The notes beneath the pieces are model-generated. The model had not been told where the DNA came from. It was given only the letters and a program-made list of their open reading frames with translations, and ran no database searches. From Geothrix oryzae (GTDB lineage: Bacteria > Acidobacteriota > Holophagae > Holophagales > Holophagaceae), in NCBI RefSeq assembly GCF_030295385.1, contig NZ_AP027079.1:2046001-2110000 (forward strand): a DNA stretch of 64,000 nt, written 5' to 3'. Below, piece by piece: positions 35,452 through 45,352 of this stretch. Both the position numbers and the translations under genes were made by a program. How positions within the stretch are numbered: the stretch's first letter is position 1; the number at the start of each line of letters is the position of its first letter.

Positions 35452-35757
35452 ATGATCAAGCGGGGAGATCGGCTCGAGGTCGACCGCGTGCTCAGCTTTG
35501 AGCAGGTGGTGGCGGAGGTCATGCCCTTCATCGAGACCCCTCTCTCGCTGGAGATCCAGCTGGGCCAGGCGCGCATGACCATCCGCGAACTGCTGGACCT
35601 GGAGCCGGGCTCCCTGGTGGAGCTCAAGAAGAGCGCCGGCGAACCCATGGATGTCCTCTGCAAGGAGCGCGTCATCATCCGCGGCGAGGTCACGGTGCTG
35701 GAAGACACCCTCGGCCTGCGGGTCACCGAGATCGTGGATCCCGACCGCCGGGTTTAA
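35452..35757 (+). CDS. fliN: Flagellar motor switch protein FliN
   Basis: FliN is a C-ring protein that sets rotation direction with FliG and FliM. The 101-residue protein is a SpoA domain: SLEIQLGQARMTIRELLDLEPGSLVEL, then a loop, and GEVTVLEDTLGLRVTEIV. It is shorter than E. coli FliN (137) and lacks its N-terminal extension. GGGAGGGAC precedes the ATG. It follows fliL with a short gap; other flagellar genes are not in this window. Confidence 0.85.
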   Translation: MIKRGDRLEVDRVLSFEQVVAEVMPFIETPLSLEIQLGQARMTIRELLDLEPGSLVELKKSAGEPMDVLCKERVIIRGEVTVLEDTLGLRVTEIVDPDRRV

Positions 35758-35795
35758 GGGACGGCGGCCATCCTGTGTCATCCTGGGACTTCGCC

Positions 35796-36623
35796 ATGGA
35801 TGACACCCGCCCCAGCACCCCGCCGGTCGCCCTCTGCCTGGGCGGCATGGATCCGTCCGCCGGCGCAGGCCTGCTGCGCGATGCCCTGGCCCTGGCGGAA
35901 CTGGGCTGCCAGCCCATGGCCGTGAGCCTCGCCGAGACCCTCCAGAACGGCCTGGCCTGCACCCGCATCGAAGCTCCCGGCCTGGATCCGGTCCAGCGCG
36001 TCGAGACCCTGGCCCCGCACCTGGCCGGCCGTTGGGGCCTGAAGCTCAGCCTCTGCGCGCTGGAGGCCCAGGACTTCCGCCGCCTCTGCGCCACCCTTCG
36101 CCACCTGGCGCCGCCGGTCCGCATCTGGGACCCCATCCTCGCGCCCAGCGCCGGCGTGGGCCTCCACGACGGGGGGGACCTGCGCCGGATGGCCGGGGAC
36201 CTGCTGCCCATGGGTGGCTGGGTGGTGAGCCCCAACCGCGGTGAGGCCGCCGCCTTCGCCGGACTCCCGCCGGAGGCCATCCACAGCGCCGCGCCCGAAG
36301 TGTTGGCCGCGCCCTGGCTGGAGGCCGGAGCCGCCGCCGTGTGGCTCAAGGGCGGCCATGCCGCCGGCGACCAGGTCCAGGATCTGTGGCTCACGACCGA
36401 GGGCACCCGGCTTCTGGAATCAGCACCCCGGCTCCCCGGCGAGCGCCGCGGCACGGGCTGCCTCCTGTCGGCCACCTGGCTGGGCCTCCGGCTCAGGGGC
36501 CTGACGGACCTTGAGGCCGCGCAGGGGGCCGCCCGCCGCCTGCGCGACCGCTGGAACCGGGCCTTCGCCCCCGGGGGCGTCGGGCGGCCGATGTTCGCCC
36601 CCCTTGCCGCGGAGGCCCGGTGA
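35796..36623 (+). CDS. ThiD-like hydroxymethylpyrimidine kinase family protein
   Basis: A 275-residue ribokinase-fold protein. LCLGGMDPSAGAGLLRD near the N-terminus is the ThiD hallmark, VWDPI-type (RIWDPILAPSAG) and WVVSPNRGEAAAF follow, and the anion-hole and catalytic loop is GERRGTGCLLSATWLG, where ThiD usually has GTGCTLSAA. It likely phosphorylates HMP or HMP-P in thiamine synthesis, though residues differ enough to leave the substrate open. ATG at 35796 chosen over GTG at 35775. Its end overlaps the next gene by 4 bases. Confidence 0.8.
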   Translation: MDDTRPSTPPVALCLGGMDPSAGAGLLRDALALAELGCQPMAVSLAETLQNGLACTRIEAPGLDPVQRVETLAPHLAGRWGLKLSLCALEAQDFRRLCATLRHLAPPVRIWDPILAPSAGVGLHDGGDLRRMAGDLLPMGGWVVSPNRGEAAAFAGLPPEAIHSAAPEVLAAPWLEAGAAAVWLKGGHAAGDQVQDLWLTTEGTRLLESAPRLPGERRGTGCLLSATWLGLRLRGLTDLEAAQGAARRLRDRWNRAFAPGGVGRPMFAPLAAEAR

Positions 36624-37807
36624 CGGAGACGGAGGGCCGGGGTTTCCTGCTGCGCGCTGCCACCGACGGCCCCTGGGCCGGCTGGGCCGGCTCCCGCTTC
36701 CTGGAAGAAGGTCTGGCCTCGGTCCATGCGGCCCCGGGCCGGGCCCTGGCCCGCCTCATGCACCTGGCCTCGCTCCTTCCCGGGGGCTTCGGCCTGGTGT
36801 GGGACCACCCCCCGGCCTGGATGGAGGCCCTCCCCGCCGAGTCCCGCCAGGGCTGGTGGGAGGCCATCTCCGCCGTACCCGGCCTCAGCCTGCATGTGGG
36901 GCCCGACACGGCGGCCCAGCTCCCCGGGGGCGCCTTCCGCGCCTGGGTACACGCCCCCGGGATGCCCGAGGGACCGATCGGCGAGGCCTGGCGGCACGGG
37001 GTTCTCGGTTGGGCGCCCCGGCCTACGCCGGCCTGGCATCTGCCGGATCTCGGAACGCCCGCCCCGGGGGACGAAGTGCCGCCGGGATGGCTCTGGGGGG
37101 AGGTGACCCTGCCGCTGGGGGCCCTCTCCACGCTGGCCTCGGGCGAAGCCCTGGTGGCCGCCATGTCCGAAGCCCAGGGTTCGGCTGAGCGGGGCCTGGC
37201 CCAGCGGCTGTCGGTGGGCGCCTGGGTGGACCTCCCCTTCTCGCGCCGAGCCGCCGGCTGGCGCGTCGCCCTGACCGGCGGGGTGGAATTCCAGCGGGCG
37301 GGCGGCACCTGGGCCGCCGCCTTCGGCCAGCTCCGGGCCCTCAAGGCCCTGCTCCAGGAGCGCCTGCGCACGCCCATCCACCTCGGTGCCGGCAGCGATC
37401 CCCGGATGGCCGCCCTCCTCGGCCGGCAGGCCCTCCGGGAAGGCCTGCCCTGGCGAGCCAGCCTGCCGCTTCCCCCCGCACCCGGCGCCTTCACGCCCGG
37501 GCTGGCCGCGGATCCGCGGGATCCCGCCCCGCTGGAGGCCCGCGCCCTCCAACCCGCGGCCTGGTCCGACACGCTCGACCACGCGCCCACCATCCTGCTG
37601 CGGGTGCCTGCCGTCCCGCCCGAGGCCGGGGCCCAGGCCCTCCTGGCCCAGATCCAGCCGCCGCCGGCCCTGCGCTGGCTGCCCCCGGACCTGCCGCCAC
37701 CGGCCCCCTTCGATCCCGACCGTCCCTGGGCCGTGCCCGCCGCCTTCCCCTTCCCGGCGGATCCCGGCAATGGCGTCCAGCGCGGGCTCTTCGAAGACCT
37801 CGGCTGA
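36620..37807 (+). CDS. Hypothetical protein coupled to the ThiD-like kinase
   Basis: A 395-residue protein I do not recognise. It is soluble, rich in Ala, Pro, Trp and Gly, with no signal peptide. Features are an N-terminal alpha/beta part (FLLRAATDGPWAGWAGSRFLEEG), a central SVGAWVDLPFSRRAAGWRVALTGG region, and a Pro-rich C-terminus. The GTG start overlaps the upstream TGA (GTGA), so it is translated with the kinase. Its function may be related to that pathway, or it may only share expression. Confidence 0.65.
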   Translation: MTETEGRGFLLRAATDGPWAGWAGSRFLEEGLASVHAAPGRALARLMHLASLLPGGFGLVWDHPPAWMEALPAESRQGWWEAISAVPGLSLHVGPDTAAQLPGGAFRAWVHAPGMPEGPIGEAWRHGVLGWAPRPTPAWHLPDLGTPAPGDEVPPGWLWGEVTLPLGALSTLASGEALVAAMSEAQGSAERGLAQRLSVGAWVDLPFSRRAAGWRVALTGGVEFQRAGGTWAAAFGQLRALKALLQERLRTPIHLGAGSDPRMAALLGRQALREGLPWRASLPLPPAPGAFTPGLAADPRDPAPLEARALQPAAWSDTLDHAPTILLRVPAVPPEAGAQALLAQIQPPPALRWLPPDLPPPAPFDPDRPWAVPAAFPFPADPGNGVQRGLFEDLG

Positions 37808-37832
37808 TACCCTGAGGGCCACCGGAGCCGCC

Positions 37833-38822
37833 ATGTCCGCCGAACACCTCGAACAGCGATCCCGGGTCCGCATCGCCCTCCTGTCCATCGGGGCGGGGAT
37901 CTGCGTCCTCGGCCTGAAGTATCTGTCCTTCCTGCTGTCCGGCTCCGTGGCCCTGAAGTCCGATGCCATCGAGAGCGTCGTGAATGTGGTGGCGGCCGTG
38001 TTCGCCCTGGGGGCCGTGATCTTCGCGGGCAAGCCCGCCGACAAGGATCACCCTTACGGCCACGGCAAGATCGAGCATTTCAGCGCCGCCTTCGAGGGCG
38101 GCCTCATCTCGTTGGCGGCGGTGCTCATCATGTTCGAGGCCGCCAAGGGCTTCTTCTACGGCGTGGAGCTCAAGGACCTGGGCCTCGGCCTCACCGTCAA
38201 CCTGGTGGCCGGCGGCATCAACGGCCTGCTGGGATGGTTCCTGCTGCGCCAGGGACGGAAGACCCGGTCCAAGGCCCTGGAAGCCGATGGCCACCACATC
38301 CTTTCCGACTTCTGGACCACCGTGGGCATCGCCACGGGCCTGCTGGCCGTGAAGCTCACGGGCCTCAAGTGGCTGGACCCCGCCATGGCCATGCTCGTGG
38401 GCCTGCTATTGGCCCGCACGGGCTTCCGCCTGGTGAAGGAATCCTCCCAGGCCCTGCTCGACATGGAGGATCCCGATGTGCTCGGAAAGGTGCTGGCGGC
38501 CATGAACCGGGTGCGCACCTGGGACATCATCGCCGTCCACGAGATGCGCACCTTCCGTTCCGGCCGGTTCACCCATGTGGATGTGCACATCGTCGTGCCT
38601 GAGTTCTATCCCGTACGCCAGGCCCACGACCTCTGCGAGGCCTTCGCGAGGAAGTCCCTCGAGGAAGGAGGCGTCGAAGGCGAGGTCCACACCCATGTGG
38701 ATCCCTGCGGACGCCTCTACTGCGAGCGCTGCCCCGCAGAGGGATGCACCATCCGGATGGCCCCCAAGACCGCCGACGCCGCCTTCGTCCTCGAAGAAGC
38801 GACCGCCGCCGGACCGGCCTGA
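37833..38822 (+). CDS. Cation diffusion facilitator (CDF) family transporter
   Basis: A 329-residue CDF exporter of divalent metals (Zn2+, Fe2+, Co2+ or Mn2+) coupled to protons. Six hydrophobic segments are visible. The first metal-site motif is [14 protein letters not shown] (in TM2), the TM3 loop is [14 protein letters not shown], and TM5 has [16 protein letters not shown], giving an (S/A)D...HxxxD-type site. The cytoplasmic C-terminal domain ends with a Cys-rich segment ([14 protein letters not shown]), an unusual addition that could bind metal. ATG at 37833 follows GGAG. Confidence 0.9.
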   Translation: MSAEHLEQRSRVRIALLSIGAGICVLGLKYLSFLLSGSVALKSDAIESVVNVVAAVFALGAVIFAGKPADKDHPYGHGKIEHFSAAFEGGLISLAAVLIMFEAAKGFFYGVELKDLGLGLTVNLVAGGINGLLGWFLLRQGRKTRSKALEADGHHILSDFWTTVGIATGLLAVKLTGLKWLDPAMAMLVGLLLARTGFRLVKESSQALLDMEDPDVLGKVLAAMNRVRTWDIIAVHEMRTFRSGRFTHVDVHIVVPEFYPVRQAHDLCEAFARKSLEEGGVEGEVHTHVDPCGRLYCERCPAEGCTIRMAPKTADAAFVLEEATAAGPA

Positions 38823-38859
38823 TCTCTCCATCCAGAACCTTCCCGCCTCCGAGGTTTCC

Positions 38860-40328
<1,469 letters not shown>

Positions 40329-40332
<4 letters not shown>

Positions 40333-41309
40333 GCCGCCTGGTGCCTCAGCGCATCGATGGCGGCCATGAGGGCCTGGGCATCGCTGGCGGCATGCAGGTT
40401 CTGGCGGAAGCCGTGGCCGCCGGGCACGCCCTTGGTGAACCAGGCGCCGATCTTCTTGATCTTGTGCAGGGCTTCGCGGGGTTCCAGCAGGTCCAGCAGG
40501 ATCTGGAAGAGGCGCAGGGTGGCGTCGATGCGCATCTCGGTGGTGACCACGAATTCCGGATCCAGGATCTGCCGGAAGAGGAAGGGATTGTAGAGGGCCC
40601 CCCGGCCGATCATCACGGCGGCGCAGCCGGTCTCCGCCACCATGCGGTAAGCGTCCGCGGCGGCATTCACATCGCCGTTGCCGATGATGGGGTACGAGGT
40701 GCCCGCCTCCACGGCCCGGGCGATGATGCTCCAGTCCGCGTGCCCCTCGTACTGCTGGGCCCGGGTGCGGGGGTGGATGGCCAGGGCCTGCACGCCCGCA
40801 GCCTCGAACATCCGCAGGAAATCCAGGAACTCGCCACGGTCCTTCTGCGAGGCGTCCCAGCCCGCGCGCATCTTCACCGTCACGGGGATCTTCACGGCCT
40901 TCACCATGCCCGTGACGCAGCGCTCCGCCAGGCGGATGTCCCGCAGCAGCGCCGAACCCGCGCCCCCCTTGGTGACATTGCTGGCCGGGCAGCCCATGTT
41001 CAGATCCACCAGGTCGGCACCGGCGGCTTCGCAGAGCGCCGCGCCCTCCGCCAGGGCCTCGGGGCGTCCACCGGAGATCTGCATGGACAGCGGCCGCTCG
41101 CCCGTGGCCGCCATCATCTTCTCCGCCTTCACCGCATGCCGGATCAGCGCCTCGCTGCTGATCATCTCCGACACCACGAGCCCCACGCCGCCGATCTCCC
41201 GGATGAACTTGCGGAAGGGCTGGTCCGTGATCTCGTGCAGCGGCGCCATGACCAGGCGGTTCGGCACCTGGACATCGCGGATCTGGAAGGGGGAGTGGGG
41301 AAAGGTCAA
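40329..41309 (-). CDS. dusB: tRNA-dihydrouridine synthase
   Basis: A 326-residue FMN-dependent tRNA-dihydrouridine synthase reducing uridines in the D-loop. [32 protein letters not shown] and the catalytic cysteine in that segment, [23 protein letters not shown] and IGNGDVN, and [12 protein letters not shown] are all present. The start at 41309 is TTG and lacks a clear Shine-Dalgarno; it is kept because it gives the family N-terminus ([17 protein letters not shown]). Overlaps the convergent ATPase gene by 3 bases. Confidence 0.92.
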
Positions 41310-41391
41310 GGGAATGCTTTCAGATGACCTTCCAGTTTAACCCGATGCGCCCCTTGTCCCGTCCCTGGATTTTGGAAACACAGAGGTGCTA

Positions 41392-41456
41392 ACCGCAGAG
41401 GGCACATAGAAATGCGGTTGAGGTTCTTCCCCGCGTCCTCTGCGCCCTCAGTGGTA
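41392..41456. repeat. Degenerate inverted repeat in the dusB-rho gap
   Basis: ACCGCAGAGGGCACATAGAA (41392-41411) and the reverse complement of 41437-41456 match at 15 of 20 positions, with perfect cores CGCAGAGG (41394-41401) and CCTCTGCG (41437-41444). An outlying CACAGAGGTG copy lies at 41380-41389. The CAGAGG-rich pattern is like dispersed palindromic elements seen in several bacterial phyla. It is not a terminator (no U-tract). Confidence 0.55.
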
Positions 41457-41471
41457 ATCGGCTTTCCGGCA

Positions 41472-42764
41472 CTACCGCCGCGGGGGCGGCTCTTGGAGAT
41501 TCGCCAGGAACTCGTCGTTGGTCTTGCTCTTGCCCAGCCGGTCCACCAGCAGTTCCATGCTTTCGCTGGGGCCGCTGGCGCTGAGGACCTTGCGGAGCAC
41601 CCAGATCTTGGCCAGCTTGGCGGGCTCGATGAGCAGATCTTCCTTGCGGGTGCCGGACTTCTGGATGTCCATGGCGGGGAAGATGCGCTTGTCGCTGAGC
41701 TTGCGATCCAGCACGATCTCGCTGTTGCCCGTGCCCTTGAACTCCTCGAAGATCACATCGTCCATGCGGCTGCCGGTCTCGATGAGGGCCGTGGCCACGA
41801 TGGTGAGCGAGCCGCCGCCCTCGATGTTGCGCGCGGCCCCGAAGAACCGCTTGGGCCGCTGGAGCGCGTTGCTGTCCACGCCGCCTGAAAGCACCTTGCC
41901 GCTGGGCGGCACCACAGTGTTGTAGGCGCGGGCCAGGCGGGTGATGGAGTCCAGCAGGATCACCACATCCTTCTTGTGCTCCACCAGGCGCTTGGCCTTT
42001 TCGATGACCATCTCGGCCACCTGGACATGGCGGGTGGCCGGCTCGTCGAAGGTGCTGGAGACCACCTCGCCCTTGACGCTGCGCTCCATGTCGGTGACTT
42101 CCTCGGGCCGCTCGTCGATGAGCAGGACGATGAGGAAGACCTCGGGGTGGTTGGCGGTGATGGAATTGGCGATGTTCTGCAGCAGCACCGTCTTGCCCGT
42201 GCGGGGCGGCGCCACGATCAGGGCGCGCTGGCCCTTGCCGAGGGGCGTCATCAGGTCCATGACGCGGGTGCTCAACTCCTGGGCGTCCCGCTCCATGCGC
42301 AGGTGATGCTTGGGGTAGAGGGGCACCAGATCGTCGAAGTGGAGGCGATCCTTCGCCGTCATCGGGGGATCGAAGTTCACCGCATCCACCCGCAGCATGG
42401 CGAAGAACTTCTCGCCTTCCTTGGGGGCGCGGATCATGCCGGACAGGGTGTCGCCCGTGCGGAGGTTGAACTTCCGGATCTGGCTGGGGGAGATGTAGAT
42501 GTCCTCGGGCCCGGCGAGATAGTTCGCGTCAGGGCTGCGGAGGAAGCCGAAGCCCTCGGGCAGCACCTCCAGCACGCCCTCGGCGAAGAACTGGCCCTCG
42601 CGCTCGGCCTGGGCCTGCAGTACCCGGAACACCAGCTCCTGCTTGCGCATGGAGAGCGGGCTGTCGATGTCCAGCTCTTTCCCCAGTTCGGCAAGCTTGC
42701 CGATGGAGAGTTCCTTGAGCTCTTGCAAGCTCAGAACGGTCGGAGACTGAGAAGGGGTGGCCAT
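41472..42764 (-). CDS. rho: Transcription termination factor Rho
   Basis: Rho is a hexameric RNA-dependent ATPase that terminates transcripts. The 430-residue protein has the N-terminal helical domain, the RNA-binding OSB fold ([20 protein letters not shown]), Walker A with PPRTGKT, Walker [16 protein letters not shown], the Q-loop region [32 protein letters not shown] (landmarks VLSGGVD and [10 protein letters not shown]), and R-loop residues. GAGGTGA precedes the ATG. No unusual insert is seen. Confidence 0.97.
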   Translation of the reverse strand: MATPSQSPTVLSLQELKELSIGKLAELGKELDIDSPLSMRKQELVFRVLQAQAEREGQFFAEGVLEVLPEGFGFLRSPDANYLAGPEDIYISPSQIRKFNLRTGDTLSGMIRAPKEGEKFFAMLRVDAVNFDPPMTAKDRLHFDDLVPLYPKHHLRMERDAQELSTRVMDLMTPLGKGQRALIVAPPRTGKTVLLQNIANSITANHPEVFLIVLLIDERPEEVTDMERSVKGEVVSSTFDEPATRHVQVAEMVIEKAKRLVEHKKDVVILLDSITRLARAYNTVVPPSGKVLSGGVDSNALQRPKRFFGAARNIEGGGSLTIVATALIETGSRMDDVIFEEFKGTGNSEIVLDRKLSDKRIFPAMDIQKSGTRKEDLLIEPAKLAKIWVLRKVLSASGPSESMELLVDRLGKSKTNDEFLANLQEPPPRR

Positions 42765-42830
42765 AGGTCACCTCGGGGGCAGGCGAGTCAGGAGTGGCTC
42801 GGGGAAGAAGGTATGGTAGGCCAGATTCTC

Positions 42831-43664
42831 CTATCGGCCAAACCCGGCATCGTCTTTATCCAGGAAACGCCGAATCCTGGCCGTGTATTTTTTGGGATTC
42901 TCTACAGGGTAGGCGTGTCCGATGTCCGGCACCACCTCGAATCGGCTGCCCGGAATGTGCCGGGCCGTCTCGAGGCACTTCCAGGGCGGCGTCAGCAGGT
43001 CCTCGGCCCCGCAGAGCAGCAGCACCGGTGCCTGGATGGCCCCCAGCCGCTCCCGGATGTCCCATCCCTGGGTCCCCCGGATCTGGTGGAGGTTGCCGTG
43101 CAGGGGCTTGTCGCCGCCCGTCACCACCTGGTGGTAGGCCCGGAGGACGCCGTGCCGGGCCTCCAGGAAGCCGTCGCCCCACAGGAAAGGCGCCACGGCG
43201 TCGAACTGCATCAGGGGGCCGCCGACCTCCAGGCAGCGGGCCCAATGCTCGGCCTTGAGGCTCATGGCGAAGTCGAAGCGGCACATGGCGCTGGTGAGGA
43301 CGGCTCCCGCGAAGGCCTCCGGGTGCGCGGTGAGCAGCTCCAGGCTCATGGCGCTGCCGTTCGACAGGCCCAGCAGCCAGGGCCGTTCCACCCTCAGGGT
43401 TCCGAACAGCTCCCAGGCCTCCTGGGCCAACAGGGCCGTGGGATAGGGGCCCTCCAGCGGGGCGTCGGACTTCCCCTGCCCCCGGCTGTCGAAGGTCAGG
43501 ATGCGGTAGCGGTCCGCCAGCCCCGGCAGCACCCCGGCCCACATGGTGGTGTCCGACAACAGGCCGTTGAGCAGCACCACCCAGGGCCCCTCCGGATTCC
43601 CCTGAACGCGGTAGTGGAGCTTCAGGCCTGAAGCCAGCGTGGCGAAGGTGGGCTGGGCCCGCAT
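42831..43664 (-). CDS. Alpha/beta-fold hydrolase
   Basis: A 277-residue alpha/beta hydrolase. The oxyanion strand is VVLLNGLLSDTTMW, the nucleophile elbow is GLSNGSAMS (Ser in G-L-S-N-G), the acid lies in LLLCGAEDLLTPPW, and the catalytic His is in VPDIGHAYPVENP. These are close to 3-oxoadipate enol-lactonase and related esterases, but no ring-cleavage genes are nearby. ATG at 43664 overlaps the sixA stop by one base. Confidence 0.88.
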   Translation of the reverse strand: MRAQPTFATLASGLKLHYRVQGNPEGPWVVLLNGLLSDTTMWAGVLPGLADRYRILTFDSRGQGKSDAPLEGPYPTALLAQEAWELFGTLRVERPWLLGLSNGSAMSLELLTAHPEAFAGAVLTSAMCRFDFAMSLKAEHWARCLEVGGPLMQFDAVAPFLWGDGFLEARHGVLRAYHQVVTGGDKPLHGNLHQIRGTQGWDIRERLGAIQAPVLLLCGAEDLLTPPWKCLETARHIPGSRFEVVPDIGHAYPVENPKKYTARIRRFLDKDDAGFGR

Positions 43665-44137
43665 CAGCCCCTCAGCTCCGCGGGCTGGTACTGGCGCTCG
43701 AACCGCCAGGCGCCGGCCTCCCAGCGGATCACTGTGCAGCTGGCCTTCTTCACCTCGAGACCCCGGCCCGTGAGGTGGAAGATCAGCTCGCCCAGAAAGG
43801 GCTGGTGGCTGACCAGGGCCAGCACGCCTTCCGGGGCTTCGGCCGCGAGCCCGCGCAGCCAGAGGTCCGCCTGGGCCGGGCGGCCGTCCGGCACCAGCCC
43901 GAGGGAAGTCTCCATGGGGAAGCCCCCGGTGGCCTCCTGGAGGCAGGCCATGGTCTCCATGGCGCGGCGGTAGGGGCTGCTGAAGCCTCGGGTGGGCGCG
44001 TGGCCGAAGGCGGCCAGGCCCCGCATGGCCGCGCGGGTCTTCCGCCAGCCCTCCTCGGTCAGGGCGCGGTCCGCATCGCGCTGGCCGGGGCGCGGATCCT
44101 CGGCGATGCCATGACGGATGAGCAGGAGTGTGGCCAT
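43664..44137 (-). CDS. sixA: Phosphohistidine phosphatase SixA-like
   Basis: A 157-residue histidine phosphatase. LLIRHGIAEDP carries the catalytic RHG motif at residues 8-10, followed by RALTEEGWRKTRAAM and FSSPYRRAMET; the second histidine is in ALVSHQPFLGEL. SixA dephosphorylates phosphohistidine proteins such as NPr of the PTS-Ntr system in E. coli; the target here is not known. It is 9 bases from the thioesterase gene and overlaps the hydrolase gene. Confidence 0.87.
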   Translation of the reverse strand: MATLLLIRHGIAEDPRPGQRDADRALTEEGWRKTRAAMRGLAAFGHAPTRGFSSPYRRAMETMACLQEATGGFPMETSLGLVPDGRPAQADLWLRGLAAEAPEGVLALVSHQPFLGELIFHLTGRGLEVKKASCTVIRWEAGAWRFERQYQPAELRG

Positions 44138-44146
44138 CCCGCGATC

Positions 44147-45205
44147 TTACCGCTTCCGCGACGCCTTCCAGGCCAACCGAGTGGCGTGCCGGCGATGGGC
44201 CGCGAGATAGCGGGCGTCTTCGGCGTAGGTGGTGGGATAGATCGGCGGCACCGGCTGGGGTCGCAGCTCGTCGTCCACATTCGCGAAGGTGAAGATACAG
44301 CTGTTGGAGAGATTCGTCTGGGTCCGGTCCCGGCTCACCCGGATGATGTCGGTCTCCACGCAGACGCTGGTGCTTCCCGAGTAGACGGCCCGGCTCAGGA
44401 ACTGCAGTTTGTCGCCCATGCGCACGGGCTGCACGAAATTGATGCGGTTCACGGCCACGATCACCGGGCGGTGGGGGGCCACCTGCTCCGCGCAGATGGC
44501 CGACTGCTCGTAGGCCTGCCGGATCAGGTGTCCGCCGAATATCTTGGTGGGCACATTCTCGTGCTCGGGATAGGTGCGCTCCCACCCGCTGGTCACGCAA
44601 TCGCCCGCCATCAGGCCCTGGAACCCGGGCTTGTCCTGGGCCGCATGCAGGGCCATCAGCAGGGAATACTCCTCCCGGCTCGGCGGTTCCTGGGCCTGGT
44701 GCAGCTGCTGGCGGTAGCCCTCACGCCGGGCGATGGCCCGCTCCCAGCGCCGCACGGCCAAGGCATCGCTCGATTCGAAGGCGGGCAGGATGAGGCTCTC
44801 GGCGCCCGCGCCCGTGGTGCTCCGGGCCACCATCGTGAAATAGCAGGAGGCGATGTGCGCCGGTGGACTGCCATCCGGGCCGGCGGCGTGTTCGACGCGG
44901 ATGCCCACCTCCAGGCTGGTGCGTCCCACGAAATTGACCCGGGCCCGGAACACCAGGTCGCGGTTCACATCCGCGGCACTGCGCACATAGATGTTGTCGA
45001 TGGCGGCCGTCACCACCCGGGCCTGGGGATGGGCGCGGCGCACATAGTCGAGGGCGCATTCCTCCGCCAGCTTGTCGAGGACCTCCAGGATCAGGCCGAA
45101 GCGCACATTGGCCGGGAGGTCCTCATCGAGCAGCATGAAGCGCCGCCGGAGGGAGGGATCGGAACCGAGGGGAAGCGTGAGGACGCGATCGTCGGGGAGG
45201 GCCAT
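44147..45205 (-). CDS. Acyl-CoA thioesterase with two hotdog domains
   Basis: A 352-residue cytoplasmic protein with two hotdog folds, one in residues 40-150 (landmarks NRDLVFRARVNFVGRTSLEVG and IASCYFTMVAR) and one in 200-320 (landmarks FGGHLIRQAYEQSA, VNRINFVQPVRMGDKLQF, and VSRDRTQTNLSNSCIFTF). The arrangement resembles mitochondrial ACOT9/ACOT10. It likely hydrolyses acyl-CoA; chain length is unknown. ATG at 45205 with GGGGAGGGCC upstream. Divergent from the RNA helicase. Confidence 0.87.
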   Translation of the reverse strand: MALPDDRVLTLPLGSDPSLRRRFMLLDEDLPANVRFGLILEVLDKLAEECALDYVRRAHPQARVVTAAIDNIYVRSAADVNRDLVFRARVNFVGRTSLEVGIRVEHAAGPDGSPPAHIASCYFTMVARSTTGAGAESLILPAFESSDALAVRRWERAIARREGYRQQLHQAQEPPSREEYSLLMALHAAQDKPGFQGLMAGDCVTSGWERTYPEHENVPTKIFGGHLIRQAYEQSAICAEQVAPHRPVIVAVNRINFVQPVRMGDKLQFLSRAVYSGSTSVCVETDIIRVSRDRTQTNLSNSCIFTFANVDDELRPQPVPPIYPTTYAEDARYLAAHRRHATRLAWKASRKR

Positions 45206-45352
45206 GAATCAGTATGCCCGATCCGGGATTTCTCCTGGGTTTTCAAGGGATTTCGTGCGACACTAATTGTTTGGGCCCCTCCCGGCTGGCGCTGTTCGCC
45301 AATAGAGACTGCCACCTCGGCACACTCGCAGGGATAGCCCCGGGAGATACCA

